From assembly GCA_015660865.1 (NCBI GenBank), contig JACTUA010000006.1, forward strand, positions 23,777 through 87,776: a stretch of DNA of 64,000 bases, read 5' to 3'. Made by a program: the position numbers and the translations under genes. Origin of the DNA: Methanomicrobiales archaeon (GTDB lineage: Archaea > Halobacteriota > Methanomicrobia > Methanomicrobiales > JACTUA01). Under the pieces are notes generated by a model. That model was not told the DNA's origin, searched no databases, and saw only the letters and a program-made list of their open reading frames with translations. Shown here one piece after another: positions 9,867-16,888 of this stretch; position 1 is the stretch's first letter, and every line of letters starts with the position of its first letter.

Positions 9867-10061
9867 TCAGCCCGGTAATCCTTCACAGAAATTCACGATC
9901 CGCTCTCCTGCATGTCCATCACCGAAGGGATTCTTTCAGTTCCGATCCCGTGAGGACATGGTTCGGGAGGCTTCAAGGATCCGGACTGGATCGGTCCCTG
10001 CGAGTATGTTGCTCCCCGCATCGATGGTCTCTGGCCGCGTGCCAAGAATGATGGTGATCAT
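9867..10061 (-). pseudogene. wecB: wecB (UDP-GlcNAc 2-epimerase) remnant: internal deletion plus nonsense codon
   Basis: From an ATG at 10061 the frame reads MITIILGTRPE, the conserved N-terminus of UDP-N-acetylglucosamine 2-epimerase. It then runs directly into TIDAGSNILAGTDPVRILEA, which belongs near the C-terminus. About 300 residues are missing. The junction falls at Arg-Pro-Glu, a tripeptide expected in both the N-terminal GTRPE and the C-terminal TERPET motif, so it looks like a deletion between short shared sequences. The frame stops at TGA (9936-9938), where the family has Trp (RNWKNPFG), then continues in the same frame as KNPFGDGHAGERIV to a stop at 9867. The ATG overlaps the stop of the preceding gene. 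The enzyme would have supplied UDP-ManNAc to the neighbouring glycan cluster. Confidence 0.85.
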
Positions 10062-10558
10062 AGGGAATAGGTATGGGTGATGGCGGGTATGCTGATCGCC
10101 TCTGAGAAGGTCTCCTCGTATCCGTCGGGGAACTGGACCTTCGTGACGGTCGGGGAGAAATCAGGGCTTATCAGGGGTGCAAACCAGTAGGATTCAAGAA
10201 CCCTTTCCGCTGCCGCAAAGGACAGGGCAGGAGTTGTCAGGGTTGTTACCCCGTCGGATTTTTCTACCCTTGCAAAGGCCTCCACAGTGAGACTGATGGA
10301 GTCCGTTCCCGCCGATTGGACATAGACCGGCCTGTGGAGGTTCTCCTCGAGGACCCGCTGAACCTCAAAGGCCGGATCAGCGATCCTCGTGAAGACTGCA
10401 AAGTACTCCAGCCATGAGAGGTGGTAGGTGAATGCCACATTGGCATTGCCGTCCTGATCAAGAGAGATTGTGAGGGTGTCAGCCTGGAACGCGAGAGCGG
10501 GATACGCTACGGTGGAAAGAAGCAGGAGAGCTGCGAGGATAACGGCGGTTTTCTTCAT
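10058..10558 (-). CDS. Secreted protein of unknown function
   Basis: The 166-residue product starts MKKTAVILAALLLLS and has a clear signal peptide ending near AYPALAFQ. The mature part is about 140 residues, mostly alternating polar and hydrophobic strands (DTLTISLDQDGNANVAFTYH), consistent with a beta-rich extracellular domain. I selected the ATG at 10558 because it places the signal peptide at the N-terminus and has GGTGA upstream; the frame is open about 19 codons further back. I do not recognise the family. Its stop codon overlaps the start of the wecB remnant in an ATGA arrangement, suggesting the two were once co-transcribed. Confidence 0.65.
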   Translation of the reverse strand: MKKTAVILAALLLLSTVAYPALAFQADTLTISLDQDGNANVAFTYHLSWLEYFAVFTRIADPAFEVQRVLEENLHRPVYVQSAGTDSISLTVEAFARVEKSDGVTTLTTPALSFAAAERVLESYWFAPLISPDFSPTVTKVQFPDGYEETFSEAISIPAITHTYSL

Positions 10559-11199
10559 GAGGGCATCACCTGGAAAGAGACGCGTAATGGGTAAATAGGA
10601 TCTCCGCAATATCAAATTATCTGATTTGCGAGGAATGTATCAGCTTCGGTCCGTCCTCAAGGATGACAGGGCTTCGAATGGAAAAGATCCAGGAAGCAAT
10701 AGAATCATGCTGATGAAGATAACATTTCCTCCTTTTCCAGGGTATCTTCAAGGTGCGGCCGTCTACCGGGCTCCTTCCAGAGGATCGCTCAGGTGCCCGT
10801 CACGCACCTTCCGCCCGAATTCATGAAGGCTGCGTCTTCTTGCATCATTTTAACCGTTGAGCGAACCGCATTCAGCGCACGCGGCAGGGCAAAAGGCGGG
10901 TAAATCCACTTCCCCCGCTCAAATAACCTCAATTGTATCGTTTTTTCATGAGAAGTCCTATGCAATCAGAAATTCCTTTCAGTATCCAGTATGCGCATTA
11001 TGGCCCCCAGGTGCGATAAACCGAGATGCAATGCACCTATAATGTGGACCTCTATCCGGCCGACCTGTGAGGCTGGCAAACAGAGACAGACGCCGGTTGC
11101 GTGTGGTGCCCGGCATGTGCTCCACCGTTAAGAATCTTATAATGGAATATGTTTCCCTGATGGTTTGCCTTAGCCCAGGAAGGTGAAGGGAAGAATCCC
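10559..11199. other. Intergenic stretch, no gene supported
   Basis: About 640 bases without a convincing coding frame on either strand. The short open frames here have no recognisable motifs and no ribosome binding sites. A minus-strand stretch near 10740-10860 reads like short fragments of protein sequence but is broken by stops in every frame. It may be gene debris. Confidence 0.4.
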
Positions 11200-11586
11200 T
11201 CACCCGTTGAGGAGACTGAAGATGACCGTGAGATTCCACATGACAACCCAGATGGTCGCGAGCGTAATGGATGTCATGACCCAGAAGAATCTGTAAGGAC
11301 GGACCCCTCTCCACTTCCAGAGGATACCGATTGCCCCGCTGATACCTCCAATCGCCATCACCTTGGACGTGAATAACATCGGCGGGCCATAGAGGTGAAG
11401 AAGGAGAATCATCACCCGGTTTCTTTCATGCCCGCCAAGGGAGAGGGTGCTCGCGGTGGTCATCGCGTCAGCCATCGAGATGATGGTGAAGAGGATGAGC
11501 ATGATGATGAGGTGGCCATTGGTGACCCGTATCAGCCTGGGGTTGATGAACTCTTCGATATTCTCCACGGAGATCGCTGATCCCAT
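11200..11586 (-). CDS. Small four-helix membrane protein, DUF5658-like
   Basis: The 128-residue product has about 30 polar N-terminal residues, then four hydrophobic helices. The first contains LFTIISMADAMTTASTLSLG with an acidic residue in the membrane, followed by GGHERNRVM. This pattern of an Asp in helix 1, a short Gly/Glu/Asn loop and three more helices matches my memory of the DUF5658 family; function is unknown. I chose the ATG at 11586 because AGGAGG lies nine bases before it. The ATG six codons upstream overlaps that ribosome binding site. The gene stands alone, with no operon partner. Confidence 0.65.
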   Translation of the reverse strand: MGSAISVENIEEFINPRLIRVTNGHLIIMLILFTIISMADAMTTASTLSLGGHERNRVMILLLHLYGPPMLFTSKVMAIGGISGAIGILWKWRGVRPYRFFWVMTSITLATIWVVMWNLTVIFSLLNG

Positions 11587-12012
11587 ATCCTGGAACCTCC
11601 TCATGGCGGTAAAAATAACCGGTGCAGTGCACGCCCTGGAATTTTTAAGAGATAAAACTTTCGATTTGTGATTTTGATGATGTAAAAACGTTAATTTCTC
11701 AATCCATTCTCAATTTTGTTATTAATTTGTAATTACCACGTATTTCAGATTGTATGAATCAGGTCATGAAGATGCTTCGTCTCGAAAAACGGCATATCAC
11801 TACCGGCACTCCCATATCCCCGGCTCTTCCCGGGGGCAAGATGAGTACCGACGCGGGCAGGACGATGGACCAGGAGCTCGGTTACCATGAAGAGCGGAAG
11901 TATACGGGATGTCAGGGTCTGGGAGAGGGTGAGATGGTCATAGATCGGTACAACCCATCTTTCCCATTCCAAACTATTTTACCCCCTCCCGACAGGTACC
12001 GTATGGTACAGT
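11587..12012. other. Intergenic region upstream of tRNA-Arg
   Basis: No gene is supported. The left part is AT-rich and probably holds the promoter for the minus-strand membrane protein. A TATA-like CTATTTTA at 11974-11981 lies about 30 bases upstream of the tRNA and is the best candidate for its promoter. Confidence 0.35.
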
Positions 12013-12084
12013 GCCCCGGTAGGGTAGTGGACATCCTAGAAGCCTCCGGAGCTTTTGACCTGGGTTCGAATCCCAGCCGGGGCG
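12013..12084 (+). tRNA. tRNA-Arg, anticodon CCG
   Basis: The acceptor arms GCCCCGG (12013-12019) and CCGGGGC (12077-12083) pair perfectly, with G at 12084 as discriminator. The T arm is CTGGG-TTCGAAT-CCCAG. The anticodon arm is GAAGC, a seven-base loop CTCCGGA and GCTTT, giving anticodon CCG at 12046-12048 for codon CGG. The D arm is GGGT/ATCC around AGTGGAC, leaving two bases rather than one between the D and anticodon stems, a small irregularity. No intron and no encoded CCA are present. Confidence 0.92.
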
Positions 12085-12163
12085 TCCCCTTCTTTTCCCT
12101 GGATTTTGTACCCCCCATACCATACCAACGGGTTTTATTTCGGGCAACAGCGAGAATCCCGGG

Positions 12164-13639
12164 ATGGGTCGCCTGAAACTTCCTTTCAGATTCGATCACG
12201 ATATCTTCAGGACGCGATCCATCGGCGATCTCATCGAGGGGTCCAAAGGGGAACATGCCCTCAAAAAAGTTCTCGGGCCCTTTGAACTCATCATGCTCGG
12301 CGTGGGGGCAATCGTCGGGACAGGGATCTTCGTGGTCACCGGGGTAGCTGCGGCGAACTACTCGGGACCTGCCCTCGTCGTCTCCTTTGCCATCGCAGGG
12401 TCCGCGTGTGCCCTTGCAGCCCTCTGTTACGCCGAATTTGCGACCGTCGTCCCCATCGCGGGAAGCGCCTACACCTACGGCTACGCATCCCTGGGAGAGA
12501 TCTGGGCATGGATCATCGGCTGGGACCTGATCCTCGAGTACTCGGTCGCCATCGCCGCTGTTGCCATCGGGTGGTCCGGGTACATGGTAAACCTCCTGCA
12601 GGGGGCTGGAATTCAGTTTCCCGCTTCACTCGCGAACCCGCCGGGAGTCGCGGGGGGCATCGTGAACCTCCCGGCCATCCTCATCATCGGGATCATCACC
12701 GGCCTCCTCATCCTGGGCATCCGGGAGAGCGCACGGGTGAACAACATCATCGTCATCGTGAAACTCTCGATGGTATCCCTCATCATCTACCTGGGGATAA
12801 GCCACGTGAACCCTCTCAACTGGACGCCGTTCATGCCTTACGGCTGGAGCGGGGTCGTCACGGGAGCGGCGATCGTCTTCTTTGCCTATATCGGGTTTGA
12901 CGCTGTATCCACGGCAGCCGAGGAGGTGAGGGACCCGCAGAAGAGCCTCCCGATCGGGATCATCGGATCCCTCATCATCTGCACCATCCTCTACATCGTT
13001 GTCTCGGCGATCCTGACGGGTATGGTCCCGTACCTGGAGTTCAGGGATACGAGCGCACCGGTCGCCTATGCTCTGTCGAGGATCGGGATCACCTGGGGAT
13101 CATCCCTCGTCTCGGTCGGGGCCATCTGCGGGATCACCTCGGTCATCCTGGTCCTCCTCTACGGGCAGACCCGTATCTTCTTTGCGATGGCAAGGGACGG
13201 GCTCCTCCCCTGCACCTTCGGTACTGTTCACCCGAGGCTGCGCACACCGGTGAAGGTGACCCTCCTCGTCGGCTGTGCCACCGCGGCGCTTGCCTCCCTC
13301 CTCCCCCTCACTGCTATCGCAGAGCTCGTCAATATCGGAACCCTTGCTGCCTTTATCATTGTCGCCGCAGGTGTGCTGGCGATGAGGAGGACACGCCCGG
13401 ATCTGGAGAGGCCCTTTCGCACACCCCTCGTCCCGTGGGTTCCCGTGCTCTGCATCATCGCATGCTTTGGCCTCATCCTTGCTCTCCCCACCGTCACCCA
13501 CCTGAGGTTCGTCATCTGGCTCGCACTCGGCCTCGTCATCTACTTCTCCTATGGCGTGAAGCATGCACGTGCGGCGGGGAGCACCCTTGACGCGTGCGAC
13601 GGCGGGAGAGAGCCGGGCACCCGGGATCCCGGGGCCTGA
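12164..13639 (+). CDS. APC-family amino acid permease, cationic amino acid transporter-like
   Basis: The 491-residue product has 12 or more hydrophobic segments and the hallmarks of the APC superfamily CAT group. These are a soluble N-terminus ending in HALKKVLGPFELIMLGVGAI, the unwound first helix GAIVGTGIFVVTG, AGSAYTYGYASLGEIWAWII in helix 3, and FFAYIGFDAVSTAAEEVRDP in helix 6. Length is typical. It probably imports or exchanges an amino acid at the cytoplasmic membrane; the substrate cannot be read. It starts 80 bases after the tRNA-Arg, a position that invites a link to arginine, but that is only context. A second, distantly related APC transporter begins at 62739. Confidence 0.9.
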   Translation: MGRLKLPFRFDHDIFRTRSIGDLIEGSKGEHALKKVLGPFELIMLGVGAIVGTGIFVVTGVAAANYSGPALVVSFAIAGSACALAALCYAEFATVVPIAGSAYTYGYASLGEIWAWIIGWDLILEYSVAIAAVAIGWSGYMVNLLQGAGIQFPASLANPPGVAGGIVNLPAILIIGIITGLLILGIRESARVNNIIVIVKLSMVSLIIYLGISHVNPLNWTPFMPYGWSGVVTGAAIVFFAYIGFDAVSTAAEEVRDPQKSLPIGIIGSLIICTILYIVVSAILTGMVPYLEFRDTSAPVAYALSRIGITWGSSLVSVGAICGITSVILVLLYGQTRIFFAMARDGLLPCTFGTVHPRLRTPVKVTLLVGCATAALASLLPLTAIAELVNIGTLAAFIIVAAGVLAMRRTRPDLERPFRTPLVPWVPVLCIIACFGLILALPTVTHLRFVIWLALGLVIYFSYGVKHARAAGSTLDACDGGREPGTRDPGA

Positions 13640-13677
13640 CGCCCTCGCCAGGCTCCAGATCTTATTATCCCCTTGGG

Positions 13678-14274
13678 ATGAGTACTTCTGTACCCATGGA
13701 GCCCGCTCCCGTGGTAGAAGAGAGCCCTCCCCCGGTCCCTTCCGACCGGAAGAAATGGGCGATTATTGCCCTCATTCTCGTGATCGCAGGGATCACGGCA
13801 GCGGCTTTTCTTCCCGGTCTCCTGACGACTTCTTCCGGCGGACAGGCGCACCCGATCTCGGGAACGGTGCTCCAGACACCTATTACGCCGTCGTCCCACA
13901 GGACCCCGGGGCCGACTCTCCCTGTCTCACCCGGGGCAACCGCATCCCCAACACCGAGCGGGCCGCCTGGATTTACCGTGACCGTCTCGCCGACGCAGAT
14001 CACTGCAGGCAGGGGTGAAACGGTCACGTACCAGATGATGATCGAGGCCCAGAACGGTTTCTCCGGGGATATCCACATGGAGCTCGTGGCGAGCGTCCTC
14101 TTCTTCAGCCACACCTATGATCTGGGTATCCAGGAGCCCCCATACCCGAAGACCGTTGAGTACCCCTTTACGGTTCCCGATAACCTGCCTTCAGGTGTGA
14201 CGGTGAACGGTGTCGTCAGTTCGACGGGCGGCGGGATCACCCGGGAGGATCAGCTCAGTCTCACCGTACGGTGA
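13678..14274 (+). CDS. Membrane-anchored extracytoplasmic protein
   Basis: The 198-residue product has a Pro-rich N-terminus, one transmembrane helix (WAIIALILVIAGITAAAFLP), a Ser/Thr/Pro linker (about residues 50-100) and an extracytoplasmic domain of about 100 residues beginning FTVTVSPTQITAGRGETVTY. That opening and the following strands resemble the immunoglobulin-like folds of archaeal surface proteins with a Gly-Glu-containing early strand. I chose the ATG at 13678. The frame extends 28 codons upstream, but that part overlaps the transporter gene's end and looks like its shadow. No ribosome binding site is visible, so translation may be leaderless. Function is unknown. Confidence 0.6.
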   Translation: MSTSVPMEPAPVVEESPPPVPSDRKKWAIIALILVIAGITAAAFLPGLLTTSSGGQAHPISGTVLQTPITPSSHRTPGPTLPVSPGATASPTPSGPPGFTVTVSPTQITAGRGETVTYQMMIEAQNGFSGDIHMELVASVLFFSHTYDLGIQEPPYPKTVEYPFTVPDNLPSGVTVNGVVSSTGGGITREDQLSLTVR

Positions 14275-14299
14275 TTCTCACCCGGTATACGTCGCAGGC

Positions 14300-14965
14300 T
14301 CAGGAACTTCTGTCCCGGTGCCCGGAACCCATGGGCCTCCTCCGTCGCATGAATGCCCAGAGGCCTGTAGCCAGGATAGCCCCAAGGAGTGATACTGCCG
14401 GCGATACCGGCTCAGGCTGGGGCCCCGGGCTGCCGGCAGGGGAGGGAGCACCTGCCCGCTCGGCCGCCTCCTTCCTGTCCGCGGCCTCGAGACCTCTCCG
14501 CAGGGCATCTTTCTGGTCCTGGGAACGGCCGAGCTTCTCGTAGACCAGGCTCTCGTAGAAGTAGGCATCCACGAAGTCCGGGTCCACGGCCGTGGCATTC
14601 GAGAAGGCAAGGAGGGCCTCGTTGTACCGTCCCAGCCTGAAGAGGGCATCTCCCGTGTAGTACCAGGCATTGAGGAGCGAACGGTTCTGGGAGAGGGCTT
14701 TTTCGTAGGCGAGGATTGCCTCGCCGTACCGCTCCTCGTTCGTGAGGGCAAACCCCTGCTCGTACCAGTCCTGCGCAGCCAGGGTCGGCTCGGCAAACGA
14801 GACATTCGGGAGGAAGGGAAGGGAACGATTATCGGTCCCGAGGGGGCCCCCCATGGGATTCGGTGACGCATCTTTTCCCGCCACCGGAGCGGCAAACCCT
14901 CCCGTCACGATAAAGGGAACGAGAAGGAGTACAAGGATACCGCCATCCGGGAAGGCGCCTCTCAT
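14300..14965 (-). CDS. Membrane-anchored TPR protein
   Basis: The 221-residue product starts MRGAFPDGGILVLLLV with a signal or anchor helix. Three TPR units follow (AAQDWYEQGFALTNEERY, AWYYTGDALFRLGRYNEAL and AYFYESLVYEKLGRSQDQ). After a Pro/Ala-rich linker there is a C-terminal helix (SPAVSLLGAILATGLWAFM) followed by RRRR, which looks like a membrane anchor with positive stop-transfer. The TPR domain would therefore sit outside the membrane. The start at 14965 was chosen because it puts the hydrophobic helix at the N-terminus. It is convergent with the preceding gene. TPR domains mediate protein contacts; the partner is unknown. Confidence 0.7.
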   Translation of the reverse strand: MRGAFPDGGILVLLLVPFIVTGGFAAPVAGKDASPNPMGGPLGTDNRSLPFLPNVSFAEPTLAAQDWYEQGFALTNEERYGEAILAYEKALSQNRSLLNAWYYTGDALFRLGRYNEALLAFSNATAVDPDFVDAYFYESLVYEKLGRSQDQKDALRRGLEAADRKEAAERAGAPSPAGSPGPQPEPVSPAVSLLGAILATGLWAFMRRRRPMGSGHRDRSS

Positions 14966-15094
14966 CTCAGGAGATGGTACTCCACCGGCCCTATATATCC
15001 ATGGTGCCAGGTGAATACCCGTGCTCCACGGAACTTCAGACGGGAGAAAGAGATCATCCAGGCCCGAAGAGATCGCGGATACGACGGCCACAGT

Positions 15095-16888
15095 TTATGT
15101 TCTCTTGAAGAGGGCATCCAGGGCCGACTTTGAGAATGAGACCATGGTGGGGCGCCCGTGCGGGCACGTGTAGGGGCTCTTCGTGAGGCGGAGCTGGGCG
15201 ACGAGCCTCTCGCATTGTTCCCGGGTGCAGATCGTCCCTGCCTTGATGGCCCCCTTGCATGCGATGGACCGGCTGATGCGCTCTCCCGTATCCTCGGGCG
15301 TGTCAACCTCTTCGGAGAAGATGTCCCCCAGGAGATCATGGATGGCGGAGGCATCGTCCATCCTGCCGAGGACAGATGGTATCCCCCGGACAAGGAAGCT
15401 CTCCTTCCCGAACTCCTCGACGATGAACCCCCGGTCCCCGAGGAGACCGGTGATACCCCTGAGGAGCGCCGCTTCACGTGGCGATTCCCGGATGACGACG
15501 GGCACGAGAAGTTCCTGGGAAACCCGTCGGGCATCCCTCTTCTCTGTCACCTGGTCATAGAGCACGCGCTCGTGGGCCGCGTGCTGGTCGATGAGGATGA
15601 GATCATCGCCGCGGGTCCGGGCGAGGATATATGTCCCCCCGATCTGCCCCACCACCTCCATCTCGGGAACAAGGGTCTCCACACTGGATATCCCGGTCGG
15701 GAGCTCTGTCTGCCGGAGCCTCATATCCGTCATCTTCGCACTGACAGGGGAGGGTTCGCGTACCGGTGCAAAATCTGCAGGTATTCCCGCCGCCGGCCCG
15801 TGCGCGGGAGCAGGAACGGTTCCGGGGGAGGTCCGGGCCGCTCCGCTCTCCTGGACAGGAGGGGTGAGATCCTCACTCCTGAGGCACTCCCTGACAGCTT
15901 CCTCGATAATAGCAAGGATCTCGTGCTCCTTCCCGATCCGCACATGGCGTTTCGTGGGATGCACGTTCACGTCCACGCGTGAGGGATCCATGAGGAGATC
16001 GAGGAAGGCTACGGGATAGGTATGGGACGGGAGAAGGGTCCCATACCCGCGCCGGATGGCCCTCAGGATCTGCCTTGAGAAGACCGGGCGGCCGTTGATG
16101 GAGACGAGGACCCTGGAGGGGGTCTTCCTGGGTGAGAAAGGGGTGGAGATGTACCCGCTGATCCTGACAAGCGGGTGATCCGCCGAGAGGGGGATGAGAT
16201 CCCCCGCCACCTCGTTCCCGTACAGGTCTGTGATGGCCTCAAGGAGGTCGGGGCCCCTCCCGGTTGCAAGGCGTTCCCGGCCGTTGTGGAAGAACTGGAA
16301 GACCACCGAGGGATGCGCGATGGCAAGGGCCTCCAGGGCACCGGTGAGCTGGGCGAGCTCGGCCTGGAGGGATTTGAGGAACTTCTGCCGCGCCGGGGTA
16401 TTATAGAAGAGATCTTCGACCACCACTGTCGTTCCCTGGGGGGCCCCGGCCTCGGAAAGGTTTACGATCTCCCCGCCCCTGGCCTGGACCCGGGTCGCGT
16501 TCCCGCACCCTTCACCCCTGCACCGGGTCACCAGGGTGACCTGCGAGACGGCCGCGATGCTCGCGAGGGCCTCGCCCCGGAACCCCAGGGAGAGGGTATT
16601 CCCGAGATCCGAGAGGGTGCGTATCTTGCTCGTGGCATGAGGGAGGAAGGCGAGGCGGGCATCGGCCCGGTTCATCCCGATCCCGTCGTCGGTGACGCTT
16701 ATCCGGGTGATCTGCCGGGGACTGGAGTTCACCTCGACCCGGATCCTTTTCGATCCGGCATCGAGAGAGTTCTCGACGAGCTCCTTCACCACCGATGCAG
16801 GCCGCTCCACAACCTCCCCCGCGGCGATCTTCATCGCCTCCGAGGGGTCCAGGAGGTGGATGGTCGGGGTGCCCTCGTCAGCGGTCAT
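15095..16888 (-). CDS. mutL: DNA mismatch repair protein MutL
   Basis: The 597-residue product has the GHKL ATPase motifs in order: ELVENSLDAGS, VTDDGIGM and SLGFRGEALASI, then the second-domain lysine region NVHPTKRHVRI. The C-terminal dimerisation domain carries endonuclease-type motifs: DQHAAHERVLYD near residue 432, ACKGAIKAG, and CPHGRPT near residue 576. In the metal-binding DQHAxxExxxxE motif the last Glu is Asp here. MutL links mismatch recognition by MutS to strand incision. I chose the ATG at 16888, which overlaps the last 11 bases of mutS; the frame is open 13 codons further but that part is mutS shadow. Bacterial-type MutS-MutL pairs are known in methanogens and haloarchaea. Confidence 0.95.
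   Translation of the reverse strand: MTADEGTPTIHLLDPSEAMKIAAGEVVERPASVVKELVENSLDAGSKRIRVEVNSSPRQITRISVTDDGIGMNRADARLAFLPHATSKIRTLSDLGNTLSLGFRGEALASIAAVSQVTLVTRCRGEGCGNATRVQARGGEIVNLSEAGAPQGTTVVVEDLFYNTPARQKFLKSLQAELAQLTGALEALAIAHPSVVFQFFHNGRERLATGRGPDLLEAITDLYGNEVAGDLIPLSADHPLVRISGYISTPFSPRKTPSRVLVSINGRPVFSRQILRAIRRGYGTLLPSHTYPVAFLDLLMDPSRVDVNVHPTKRHVRIGKEHEILAIIEEAVRECLRSEDLTPPVQESGAARTSPGTVPAPAHGPAAGIPADFAPVREPSPVSAKMTDMRLRQTELPTGISSVETLVPEMEVVGQIGGTYILARTRGDDLILIDQHAAHERVLYDQVTEKRDARRVSQELLVPVVIRESPREAALLRGITGLLGDRGFIVEEFGKESFLVRGIPSVLGRMDDASAIHDLLGDIFSEEVDTPEDTGERISRSIACKGAIKAGTICTREQCERLVAQLRLTKSPYTCPHGRPTMVSFSKSALDALFKRT

Noticed and set aside
9836..10051. 71-codon plus-strand frame
   Set aside because: It is the antisense of the wecB remnant, which explains its composition.
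10740..10860. Minus-strand gene fragment
   Set aside because: Short plausible peptides occur in two frames but are broken by stops and I recognise no family.
12013..12084. Reading the anticodon as TCC (glycine)
   Set aside because: This needs a single-base linker before the anticodon stem and puts C at position 33, which is always U; the CCG reading gives a proper stem and U33.
11754..12176. 140-codon frame across the tRNA
   Set aside because: It overlaps the tRNA-Arg and its leader and has no motif.
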